Below, piece after piece: positions 43,110 to 50,207 of a stretch of DNA of 64,000 nt. The stretch lies in NCBI GenBank assembly GCA_033549365.1, contig JAWSUF010000001.1:248001-312000 (forward strand), given 5' to 3'. A program made the position numbers and the translations under genes. The DNA is from Acidobacteriota bacterium. GTDB taxonomy: Bacteria; Acidobacteriota; Aminicenantia; Aminicenantales; Saccharicenantaceae. Position 1 is the stretch's first letter. The number at the start of each line of letters is the position of its first letter. Under the pieces are notes generated by a model that was given only the letters and a program-made list of their open reading frames with translations, had not been told where the DNA came from and ran no database searches.

Positions 43110-44852
43110 TCAACCGGAAGAGATGGATTCGATCAGCTTCATGATCCGCTCCGATTCCTCGACAAGAGATGCGAACAGGGCCGCCGTGTTGTTGAGGCCC
43201 GAAAGCGGTTCTTTCAGCCGATGTTCTGTTTCGATGAACAGCTTATCGAAGATTCGCGCAATCTCCTTGTCCAACCGATCGCGGAACTCATTTCGCGACC
43301 TCCTCAATTGCTGCGAAACTTCGCGAATCATGCTCGTCCGCTTCCATAACAATGTCACGGCAACAAGACCGGCTCCCGCCAGCGCCAGGATGCCGCCGGT
43401 AATGTCCAGAACCGCCAGATGTGTGGCCAAAGCAATGACCGCGCCGAGGGCGGCCAATCCCCCGCCGGCCAGCGTCAGTTTTCCGATATCCGACCCCTGA
43501 ATTCCCTTGTCGCCGACGATGTCCGCGATACGAAGATCCCGGAGTTTCTGTTGCAAGAGCGAGAGAATTTCGTGCCGGTCGGGATCTTTCACGGAACCGT
43601 CTTTCATGACGAGGCTTTGACGGCGGGCAATGGTCTCCATCAGCGCAGTGAACATCGACGATATTTCATCGGCCATGTCCTTCGACACCCGCAATGATTC
43701 CGTGTCGATCTCCACTTTTGAAACGCTTTCAAATTGGGATTGAAGTTCCTTCAGCCATGTCTTGACATCCTTGTCTCTAAGGAAAGGGATCGCCCGGCGC
43801 AAAACGGTTCCAATGCGCAATCCATCAGCAAAGTCCTGTTCCAGCTTGGAGGAAAGCCGATCATAAGTCACACAGAGACTGTCCACCGCCAAGCGCCTGA
43901 GCGCGTCGGCCTTCTCGCGGCGAGCGTCCACCCCGTCCAGCAACTGCCCGTAAAACGCTCTGTCGTCCTCTATGGCCGCTTGGTCACGCCGAAGGCGCTC
44001 AAGCAGACGACCGACGATCTTTTCGGCCGTGTCTCGCGTGCCTTCCATTTTCATTCTCCAGGCATCCCCTGTCTCGACGGCATGGCCCAGGAACCGTCTG
44101 AACTCCGCGAAGCCGCTGTCCAACGCCCCCTCAAATTCCCGTTTCGCCGAAACGATAAAGACCGTTGGATTCTGGACGTTTCTCTCCCTCGCATACTGCC
44201 GCACGCGCTCCCGGTTGGTGGCGAGTTCAAGTGGTGTCGCAAGGTCGGCTTGCTGAAGAATGAAGACCACCTTGCGGTGCCATTCTTTACGAATCAGGGT
44301 CAGGAGTTCCCAAGCGGCGGCCGTATGGGGATTCTTCGCCGGAAACACAAACAGGACAAGGTCGCTTTGGGGCAAATAATTTTCTGTTATCGTTTGATAG
44401 TTGCGAATAATCGAATTGATTCCAGGCGTATCGACAATGGAGACATCCTTCAAAACGTCTTGAGGCAAGCCGATCCTTTCCCAATGATCTCCGAGGGGTG
44501 TCTTCGTCCGCTCTTCCCCATAAACCAATTCCTGAATGCCGGCCGTGCAGGGGTCGGGAGCGACTTCGCAGATTTCTTCACCGAGAAGCGCATTGATGAA
44601 ACTGCTTTTCCCGGCCTTCACTTCGCCGACGATGACGAAAAGAGCGGCGGACTGCAAATGAGCCGCCCGCGCCCGGAGGATTTCTGTTGCCTCCCCATCT
44701 GAACACTTTTCCGTCAAGGCGATGCATCGCTGCAACAATTCACATATCAACTCATATTGGCCGGTCAGTTTTGGGCCCAGGACTCGATTCGCCAATGTCT
44801 TACTCCTCGATGATTCATCCGCCGATTCACATCCCAACGGCTTCTCTATCAT
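43110..44852 (-). CDS. Bacterial dynamin-like GTPase
   Basis: A 580-residue GTPase. The P-loop GEVKAGKSS is at 76-84, switch-I Thr in DPCTAGIQ at about 103, DTPG at 141-144 and the base-recognition LQQADL near 200. A long helical stalk follows, and two neighbouring membrane segments at about 448-490 split the stalk, as in BDLP-type proteins. Such proteins bind and reshape membranes. It is the last gene after a methyltransferase and WD40 gene on the same strand. Confidence 0.85.
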   Translation of the reverse strand: MIEKPLGCESADESSRSKTLANRVLGPKLTGQYELICELLQRCIALTEKCSDGEATEILRARAAHLQSAALFVIVGEVKAGKSSFINALLGEEICEVAPDPCTAGIQELVYGEERTKTPLGDHWERIGLPQDVLKDVSIVDTPGINSIIRNYQTITENYLPQSDLVLFVFPAKNPHTAAAWELLTLIRKEWHRKVVFILQQADLATPLELATNRERVRQYARERNVQNPTVFIVSAKREFEGALDSGFAEFRRFLGHAVETGDAWRMKMEGTRDTAEKIVGRLLERLRRDQAAIEDDRAFYGQLLDGVDARREKADALRRLAVDSLCVTYDRLSSKLEQDFADGLRIGTVLRRAIPFLRDKDVKTWLKELQSQFESVSKVEIDTESLRVSKDMADEISSMFTALMETIARRQSLVMKDGSVKDPDRHEILSLLQQKLRDLRIADIVGDKGIQGSDIGKLTLAGGGLAALGAVIALATHLAVLDITGGILALAGAGLVAVTLLWKRTSMIREVSQQLRRSRNEFRDRLDKEIARIFDKLFIETEHRLKEPLSGLNNTAALFASLVEESERIMKLIESISSG

Positions 44853-44884
44853 ACAACACCATTCCCTCCGGTGCGGAAATAAGA

Positions 44885-45529
44885 TTAAAACCGCACGTGG
44901 TGGACCCAGGCAGGCGGAATGTTCGCAAATATGAAGTCCCGGCGGATTTCGTTGGTCGCGAACATTCGTTCAAGGAGAACGGAGATTTGCCACAGCCGGC
45001 GCCGCTCACAGCGGCCGCTGATCAAGGATTTGATGCGGCGAATCCCGACGTATTCAAAGAACGACAGGGTGCCCCCCGGCATAAGCAGGGAGCGAAATTC
45101 ATCGAGGATGTCTTCGACACTCTCGACGGAAAAATTGTTCAGCGGCAGTCCGGAAACGATGACATCGTAGCGCCGCACTCGGTCAAGCCGCTCAACGGGA
45201 ATCTGGAAAAGCGTTATCCTCCCCGCGGCCGGATGGAGAACGGCGTCGTGTTTCAAATCGTGAAGCAGGCTCTTGATGAAAACGGAGTTGATTTCAACCA
45301 GGTCGAGAAGGCCGGCGGTTGTCATGCTTGCCACGATCTGTCGCGTCACGGATCCGGTTCCCGGGCCCACTTCGAGCACCCTCAGGGCTCTGCCGTTATC
45401 GCTCACATAATGAGCCAGTGCCCTGCTGAGCCGCGTTCCGCTGGGCGCCAAAGCCCCGACATCATGAAAGTTGCGAAGATATTCCCTGAAAAAAACAGAT
45501 TTACCGTTGGAAACTCCGAGCACGTTCAA
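44885..45529 (-). CDS. SAM-dependent methyltransferase, phospholipid N-methyltransferase-like
   Basis: A 214-residue class I methyltransferase with motif I LEVGPGTGS (52-60), an acidic residue ending strand 2 (LVEIN) and a motif IV-like VSGLPLNNF near 125. The beginning FFREYLRNFHDVGALAPSG resembles Pmt/PmtA-type phosphatidylethanolamine methyltransferases and KsgA. The start may be TTG at 45527-45529 or GTG two codons later, which has a better spaced AAGG site. Location upstream of a dynamin-like GTPase agrees with membrane-lipid work (inference). Confidence 0.75.
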   Translation of the reverse strand: MNVLGVSNGKSVFFREYLRNFHDVGALAPSGTRLSRALAHYVSDNGRALRVLEVGPGTGSVTRQIVASMTTAGLLDLVEINSVFIKSLLHDLKHDAVLHPAAGRITLFQIPVERLDRVRRYDVIVSGLPLNNFSVESVEDILDEFRSLLMPGGTLSFFEYVGIRRIKSLISGRCERRRLWQISVLLERMFATNEIRRDFIFANIPPAWVHHVRF

Positions 45530-45584
45530 CCTTGCCGGGAAATTTTCATCCCGGCCTTCATTTGTGGCGTTTCGGACGGAGGAA

Positions 45585-47132
45585 TCAATCGATCTTGATT
45601 TCCCAGATTCTGACCTGTCCGTCTTCTCCGGCCAGGACGATCAGATTTGCGCCGGGATGCCAGTCGACTCCGCGGAGCGCTCCTCCGGGATGGGGCAGCG
45701 TCATAAGCCGTTCCCCGCTGTCGATGTTCCATATCGCGCCTTGTCCGTCATACCCGGCGACGATATGTCGTCCGCTGGGATCAAAGGCGGCGTCAAAGGC
45801 CGTTCCGCCTCCGAATTCCCTCGCTTGCCCGCCGGACGTGTTCCAGATCCGGACCGTGCCGTCCCGGCCGCTGGTGACCAGGCGCTCCCCGTCTCGCGAA
45901 AAGCGAACGTTATAGACGGCCAGCCTGTGGCCGGAAAAAACGCGCACCTGTCGGCCGGAGTCCGCATCCAAAATCAGGACGTGGCCGTCGTTTCCGGCCG
46001 CCGCCAGCCAATTGTTGTTCGGGTGAAAGGCCAGTGAATTGACAGCGCCTGCGGGAAAATCGAAAGTTTTCAATTCGTTCCCGTCATGCGCATTCCAGAT
46101 CTTTATTTTCCCGTCATTCGCTCCGGTCGCAACCTGGCTGCCTCCAGGACGGAAAGCCGCGGCCAGGACTTCTCGGGCATGCCCGGAGAGAGTGTGCAGC
46201 AGATTCCCTTCCGGGACATTCCAAATCCGGGCTGTCCTGTCTCCGCTGGCGGTGATCAGCTTCCGGCCGTCGGCGGAAAAAGCCGCGGCAAACGTATGCG
46301 CCGAATGACCGGCCATGGTCGCCGCCTCTTCACCCTCGGAGACGCGCCAGAGCTTGGCGGTCTGGTCGGCGGAAACCGTGGCGATGAAACGGCCGTCGGG
46401 GCTGAATGAGGCGCCGTAAATCCGACCTCCATGGGCCCGAAACGACTTCAGCAGCCGGGGTTCGGCCTGCCCAGGGGGGACGGGGATCTCCGGAGTTTCG
46501 AGGCCGGATGCGATCCGGGCCTCGGTCCATACCGCCCAGTCGGAGTCGGCACTGGCGCCGGCTTCCACCGTCAGAAGAATGTCGCCGGTTTTTCCGGCGT
46601 ATGCGGAAAGATCGTATTCCGCTTCATCGATGCGTCCGTTATAACGGATATCGAGCGCGACGAGGTTCCGGGCGAGAACTTCCCCGTCTCGGCCCGGTAT
46701 CCGAGCCCGGAGTTCGTCCTTGAGGATCCGTGTCCGGGTGCGCACCTCAGGCTGGGGATCGACCCAGACGACCGTCAACCTGGCCCCATCCGTCTTCTGA
46801 GCATCCCGGATGAATCCTCCGGCGATGATCAGCCTGGGATGGTCTTGAGGTACGGTGATGCTTCGGATCAGGCCTTGAACCCGTCCTTGGGGTTTCCATT
46901 GAGGATGGGTGGAAAGCACCCGGTCCCGGGAATGTCCGTCTTCGAGAACAACGTCGGTCCTGTACATGACACTGCCGGCCGCGGCTCCATCCTTCCCGAA
47001 AGTCAAGGCCGTTCCGTCTCCGTTGTGCCATATTGCGTCTTTGGCCTTATCGATGAGATCGATGTTTTGAGCAGCGAGAGACACCGCCAGTAAAAGGACT
47101 GAAATGACAATAAAAAATCGCTTTGCGCTCAT
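45585..47132 (-). CDS. Exported WD40 seven-bladed propeller protein
   Basis: A 515-residue protein with a signal peptide (1-21), an N-terminal lectin-like or NPCBM-like beta domain (about 22-215, with TFGKDG and ARNLVALDIRYNG) and seven WD40 repeats (about 230-515), each with a GH and an IW-dipeptide end, for example LWRV, IWNV and IWEI. It is a protein-binding scaffold in the envelope. The ATG lies 9 bp behind AAGGAGG; the 15-codon longer form lacks that. Confidence 0.85.
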   Translation of the reverse strand: MSAKRFFIVISVLLLAVSLAAQNIDLIDKAKDAIWHNGDGTALTFGKDGAAAGSVMYRTDVVLEDGHSRDRVLSTHPQWKPQGRVQGLIRSITVPQDHPRLIIAGGFIRDAQKTDGARLTVVWVDPQPEVRTRTRILKDELRARIPGRDGEVLARNLVALDIRYNGRIDEAEYDLSAYAGKTGDILLTVEAGASADSDWAVWTEARIASGLETPEIPVPPGQAEPRLLKSFRAHGGRIYGASFSPDGRFIATVSADQTAKLWRVSEGEEAATMAGHSAHTFAAAFSADGRKLITASGDRTARIWNVPEGNLLHTLSGHAREVLAAAFRPGGSQVATGANDGKIKIWNAHDGNELKTFDFPAGAVNSLAFHPNNNWLAAAGNDGHVLILDADSGRQVRVFSGHRLAVYNVRFSRDGERLVTSGRDGTVRIWNTSGGQAREFGGGTAFDAAFDPSGRHIVAGYDGQGAIWNIDSGERLMTLPHPGGALRGVDWHPGANLIVLAGEDGQVRIWEIKID

Positions 47133-47318
47133 AGGGAAATACCTCCTTCTTATAAATTCTGTCCTGTGCCCACCCACACTTTAAGCATTATTCGTGCCAG
47201 ATTCATTCCGCATTCTCTGAATTGCGGAAATTCAGGCCGGACAGGCATTTCATCGCCCCCGGCCGGCCAAACGGCTTTTTTTATTCTCTTGAGGAATTGT
47301 CGCCTTAGCCGGGACAAT

Positions 47319-47333
47319 TCCTGTTAAACAGGA
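47319..47333. promoter_or_regulatory. Probable upstream activator site (UAS) for the sigma-54 regulator, site 1
   Basis: TCCTGTT-A-AACAGGA is a perfect palindrome around 47326, about 88 bp before the expected transcription start. Related sites precede the other two sigma-54-type promoters. Confidence 0.55.
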
Positions 47334-47387
47334 CATAGCCAACGGCTTTGTTTAAGGAAAGCCGCCATAAAACTGTTGTGGATGATG

Positions 47388-47404
47388 TTGGCATGAAAAC
47401 CGCA
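47388..47404 (+). promoter_or_regulatory. Sigma-54 promoter P1
   Basis: TTGGCATGAAAACCGCA: GG at 47390-47391, exactly ten bases, GC at 47402-47403. It stands 46 bp before the GlsB-type gene. Confidence 0.7.
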
Positions 47405-47449
47405 TAAAACCCAATTGTATGTACGGCTTCCCAGACTGAAGGAGGAAAC

Positions 47450-47695
47450 ATGGATATTCTCTGGACGATTATCATCGGTTTTGTGGTTGGCGTCATCGCC
47501 AAGTTTCTCATGCCGGGGAGAGATCCGGGAGGTATTATCATTACGATTCTTCTCGGTATCGCCGGATCTTTTGTTGCGACCTACATCGGGCAGCATTTCG
47601 GCTGGTATCGACCGGGCCAGCCGGCCGGCTTCATCGGTGCGATTCTCGGCGCCATCCTGATCCTCATCGTTTACCGATTGATCAGCCGAAGGTAA
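47450..47695 (+). CDS. GlsB/YeaQ/YmgE-type small membrane protein
   Basis: An 81-residue protein with three helices and the pattern GFVVGVIAKFLMPGRDPGG and GIAGSFVATYIG typical of the transglycosylase-associated (GlsB/YeaQ/YmgE) family. These proteins are induced by stress in many bacteria, and their precise role is not known. AAGGAGG precedes the ATG, and the sigma-54 promoter P1 lies just upstream. The next gene, for a small GGG-motif protein, starts 20 bp later, so both are probably in one transcript. Confidence 0.87.
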   Translation: MDILWTIIIGFVVGVIAKFLMPGRDPGGIIITILLGIAGSFVATYIGQHFGWYRPGQPAGFIGAILGAILILIVYRLISRR

Positions 47696-47715
47696 AGGAC
47701 GAAGGAAGAAATAGA

Positions 47716-47952
47716 ATGAAAAAACCTGTAAAAGTCGCAAGTATTTTATTGATGGTTGTGCTGTTCTCCTTCTATGCCGCTGCTTTTCAAAAACCGGCGG
47801 ACCAACAGACGGGAGCGGCGGCCCAGTTGGAGATCGACGGGCCCGACGTCATCACGGCTTCCGATGCCGGGGGAGGCGCTCTCACATCTAGAGATCTCCT
47901 CATCATCGTGGCTCTCGGGGTCGGACTCGTCGTATTTCTTGTTCTCATATAG
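47716..47952 (+). CDS. Small GGG-motif membrane protein, copy A (PA2779 C-terminus-like)
   Basis: A 78-residue protein: signal peptide (1-24, ending YAAAFQ), a linker of about 25 residues with AAAQLEIDGPDVITASDAGGG, then one C-terminal helix (about 56-78, LLIIVALGVGLVVFLVLI) and no cytoplasmic tail. It is paralogous to the protein at 49307-49531. The last part resembles the end of PA2779-family proteins, whose genes accompany PA2778-type C39 peptidases (from memory). Cleavage after the glycines is an attractive idea because such a peptidase gene follows. GAAGGA lies 9 bp before the ATG. Confidence 0.72.
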   Translation: MKKPVKVASILLMVVLFSFYAAAFQKPADQQTGAAAQLEIDGPDVITASDAGGGALTSRDLLIIVALGVGLVVFLVLI

Positions 47953-47971
47953 TTCTCTTTATTAGGAAATG

Positions 47972-47986
47972 TCCTGTTTTTCCGTC
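47972..47986. promoter_or_regulatory. Possible UAS half site 2
   Basis: TCCTGTT (47972-47978) matches the left arm of the palindrome at 47319, while the right arm is weak. It is 83 bp upstream of the GG of sigma-54 promoter P2. Confidence 0.35.
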
Positions 47987-48059
47987 CGGTTTCTTCATGC
48001 GGACAAAGGCTTTGAAGCCCGGGTCACCCGGAATTCACGTTGAGACCCCGGAAAAGATC

Positions 48060-48076
48060 TTGGCATAAAAAATGCA
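48060..48076 (+). promoter_or_regulatory. Sigma-54 promoter P2
   Basis: TTGGCATAAAAAATGCA: GG at 48062-48063, ten bases, GC at 48074-48075. It is the closest match to consensus in the window and stands 38 bp before a 50-residue gene. Confidence 0.78.
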
Positions 48077-48113
48077 GTAAGCATGAAGAGTAAATAAAAA
48101 AAAGGAGGTTCGC

Positions 48114-48266
48114 ATGCTTTGGACAATCCTGGTTATTCTGTTTGCTTTGTGGCTTCTGGGTTTTCTCACGGCCAACACGTTCGGCGGCCTGATCCATGTT
48201 CTTCTGGTCATCGCCGTCATTGTCCTACTCGTCCAACTGCTGCAGGGACGAAGGAAAATCTTTTAG
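48114..48266 (+). CDS. DUF5670/lmo0937-type 50-residue membrane protein
   Basis: A very short gene: two hydrophobic helices, MLWTILVILFALWLLGFL and GGLIHVLLVIAVIVLLVQLL, with a QGRRKIF end. This is the layout of the lmo0937 family. AAGGAGG lies 7 bp before the ATG and the sigma-54 promoter P2 is directly upstream. The family is frequent in stress-induced operons; function unknown. The next gene starts 1 bp after its stop. Confidence 0.83.
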   Translation: MLWTILVILFALWLLGFLTANTFGGLIHVLLVIAVIVLLVQLLQGRRKIF

Positions 48267-48267
48267 A

Positions 48268-49323
48268 GTGGAAAACGCCGACATGATGCCGCCCGCGGGC
48301 CGGACTTCAAGACGGGTGGGGGTGTTCCTCGCATGGCTGGCGATGTTGGCCCCCTGTCTCCATTCCTCCCAGATTCTCAAATACATGAAAATCCGGCCTG
48401 AAAGAGGACATTTGATCCGGACGGTGCCTTTCGAAAAATGGCTGGAGAGGAATTATTGCGGCCCGGCCGCCTTGGCGATGGTTCTCAATTTCTGGGATGA
48501 AACGCAATCCTTCAGCCAGCGCATGATCGCGGATGCGATCTATGATTCCGAAAACCAGGCGACTTACAATTCCGAGCTGGTCCTTTATCCGCGAACCCAG
48601 GGGTTCAAGAGTTTCTCTTTTCAGGGAGACCTCCAAATCCTGAAAGGCCTGGTCGGGAAAGGCATTCCGGTGATCGTTCTGACGAAAACCATCAAACAGG
48701 TCGCCAAGGGACATTACCGTGTGGTCATCGGGTACGATGAGGACGAGAACCAGATCATCTTTCACGATCCCTATTTCGGAGACCGGGCTTACATGACGAA
48801 CAAGGATTTCATGACCGTTTGGGAGATGGGGCCGGGGCGGAATCAGTCCCGGTGGATGATGGCCGTGGTCCCCGGAGACAGCCCTTTCCCTTTTGACGCT
48901 CTGAAAAGCGACCCCCTGACATCCATCAATCTGGCCACGGCTTTTTACCGGAGATCGGATTTCCCGAAATCGAGGGAGCAGTGGGAAAACGTCAGGGAAA
49001 TCCTCCGTCAAGATCCCTTTCCCCTGTACAGTCTAGCCATGGTCAGTCTGAGGGAAGGCAAGAACGAGGAGGCCGAGACCTTGGCCCTGAAAGCCCTCGA
49101 CCTGGACGCAAACAGCGCCTACGCTCACGATGTCCTGGGCCTGGCTTACGCACGGCAAGGGAAAATCGTCCCGGCTTTCCAATCCCTCGGCCGGGCTCTT
49201 CAGCTCGCCCCCGGCGAGGAATTTATCCGAAAACATTATCTGCAAGTCCGGGCTCTCTACATCGAACAGGCCCGGCTTAAAACAATTCAGGAAAAGGAGA
49301 ATTCGAATGACAAGACATGCTAA
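48268..49323 (+). CDS. C39-like cysteine peptidase with TPR domain (PA2778-like)
   Basis: With the GTG at 48268 this is a 351-residue exported protein (hydrophobic leader about 16-34). The papain-like C39 domain has C64 in NYCGPAALAMVLNF, H149 in KGHYRVVIGYD and D167 in HDPYFG as the likely catalytic triad. Residues about 215-330 form three or more TPRs (NLATAFYRRSDFPKSREQWE, AYAHDVLGLAYARQGK). The layout equals that of Pseudomonas PA2778. The GTG is preferred for an AAGGA site 12 bp upstream; ATG 48283 is the alternative. Its 3' end overlaps the second small GGG-motif gene by 17 bp, so substrate and enzyme genes may be coupled. Confidence 0.82.
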   Translation: MENADMMPPAGRTSRRVGVFLAWLAMLAPCLHSSQILKYMKIRPERGHLIRTVPFEKWLERNYCGPAALAMVLNFWDETQSFSQRMIADAIYDSENQATYNSELVLYPRTQGFKSFSFQGDLQILKGLVGKGIPVIVLTKTIKQVAKGHYRVVIGYDEDENQIIFHDPYFGDRAYMTNKDFMTVWEMGPGRNQSRWMMAVVPGDSPFPFDALKSDPLTSINLATAFYRRSDFPKSREQWENVREILRQDPFPLYSLAMVSLREGKNEEAETLALKALDLDANSAYAHDVLGLAYARQGKIVPAFQSLGRALQLAPGEEFIRKHYLQVRALYIEQARLKTIQEKENSNDKTC

Positions 49324-49531
49324 GGTCTTGGGGGTTCTGTTGATGATCGCGCTGGTTTCTTCCACCGCCGTCGCTTTTCAACAGCCGGCGGGCGCGGCGG
49401 CCCAGCTGGACCTCGACGGTCAAGACGTGATCACGGCTTCCGATGCCGGAGGAGGCGCACTCTCCTCGAGAGATCTCCTCATCATCGTCGCCATCGGGGT
49501 CGCGATCCTGGTTATCGTTTTGGTCCTTTAA
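49307..49531 (+). CDS. Small GGG-motif membrane protein, copy B (PA2779 C-terminus-like)
   Basis: A 74-residue paralogue of the protein at 47716-47952. After the signal peptide (1-23) comes AAAQLDLDGQDVITASDAGGG and a C-terminal helix LLIIVAIGVAILVIVLVL. The block from AAAQL to SRDLLIIVA differs from copy A at only a few positions, whereas the signal peptides differ, so the linker and GGG motif are under selection. AAGGAG precedes the ATG by 7 bp. It follows the C39 peptidase gene with a 17-bp overlap. Confidence 0.75.
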   Translation: MTRHAKVLGVLLMIALVSSTAVAFQQPAGAAAQLDLDGQDVITASDAGGGALSSRDLLIIVAIGVAILVIVLVL

Positions 49532-49566
49532 TTCAATCGGGCCCGGCAACCAGTCTCATGTCATGA

Positions 49567-49594
49567 GGGCGTCCTCTCATTGGAGAGGACGCCC
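49567..49594 (+). other. Perfect 12-bp stem-loop between small-protein gene B and DUF3185 gene
   Basis: GGGCGTCCTCTC (49567-49578) and GAGAGGACGCCC (49583-49594) pair fully around the loop ATTG. No T tract follows, so it may protect or partly stop the transcript of the P2 operon and set protein ratios. Confidence 0.65.
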
Positions 49595-49625
49595 AAACCT
49601 ATTTGAATCGAGGAGGTTGGATTTC

Positions 49626-49838
49626 ATGAAGCTTGCAGGCATTGTTCTCATCATTCTCGGAGTCTTGGCTCTGGTCTATCAGGGGATCCAATATACAACC
49701 CAGGAAAAACTGATCGATCTCGGGCCCCTTCAAGTCACGGCGACGGAGAAGAAGACCATTCCGCTGCCTCCGATCCTGGGCGGAGTTGCGGTCGTCGCGG
49801 GGATCGCCCTGGTCCTTGCCGACCGAAAGAAACGCTAG
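49626..49838 (+). CDS. DUF3185-type small membrane protein
   Basis: A 70-residue protein with a first helix (MKLAGIVLIILGVLALVYQG), the segment YTTQEKLIDLGPLQVTA, a PLPPILGG turn, a second helix and a RKKR end. This is the DUF3185 pattern as I know it; function unknown, often found with other small envelope-stress proteins. GAGGAGG lies 9 bp before the ATG. Confidence 0.82.
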   Translation: MKLAGIVLIILGVLALVYQGIQYTTQEKLIDLGPLQVTATEKKTIPLPPILGGVAVVAGIALVLADRKKR

Positions 49839-49946
49839 GAAGAAACATCCCGTCGGGGAGGATCTCCATGCCGAAGGCGGACCAAGGAGGTTCTTCCGGC
49901 CATCATCCTAAAAGCCCAACTGGACTGCCAAAAAAAGTTCTACTCC

Positions 49947-50138
49947 TTGAAGCAGATGGCCCGGAAAATCGCCTCGGGTCAGTGGCTCAGCGTCGGCGTC
50001 GCCCATTACGCCCGGAAGCTCAATCGGATGTGGGCGAAACGGAACCGGACATTCCTCAGGGTCACCGCTTTATTGAATCCCGCGCCGGGCGCCAGGATCT
50101 CCGTGGATTACAGAGAAGACGTCTCCCTCGAGTCCTGA
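49947..50138 (+). CDS. Possible small basic protein, start uncertain
   Basis: This frame codes for 63 residues (MKQMARKIASGQWLSVGVAH and onward, rich in Arg and Lys). The same frame is open and protein-like upstream for about 27 more codons (EVLPAIILKAQLDCQKKFYSL), but no ATG or GTG is found there, so either a rare start is used or the gene is decayed. I recognise no family. Confidence 0.35.
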   Translation: MKQMARKIASGQWLSVGVAHYARKLNRMWAKRNRTFLRVTALLNPAPGARISVDYREDVSLES

Positions 50139-50148
50139 CAAACGGGAC

Positions 50149-50177
50149 TTGACAAATCATCAAGATTTTTGTATCTC
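50149..50177 (+). promoter_or_regulatory. Sigma-70 type promoter of the sigma-54 activator gene
   Basis: Perfect -35 TTGACA (50149-50154), 17-bp spacer, -10 TATCTC (50172-50177), and a leader of about 25 nt to the ATG at 50208. Confidence 0.55.
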
Positions 50178-50207
50178 AATATTAAGTTAAGATTCGGTGG
50201 AAATTCT

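Larger units (their letters stand above)
47133..47449. other. 317-bp regulatory region between WD40 and GlsB-type genes
   Basis: It contains the WD40 leader, a 9-bp inverted repeat GGAATTGTC (47293-47301) / GACAATTCC (47313-47321), the 15-bp palindrome at 47319-47333, a small hairpin GGCTTT/AAAGCC (47344-47363) and the sigma-54 promoter at 47388-47404. I see no gene in it. Confidence 0.6.

Noticed and set aside
49868-50152. A 94-codon frame starting ATG 49868
   Set aside because: Its translation is Arg/Pro/Gly-rich with no hydrophobic pattern, typical of a shifted frame; the overlapping frame at 49947 looks more protein-like.
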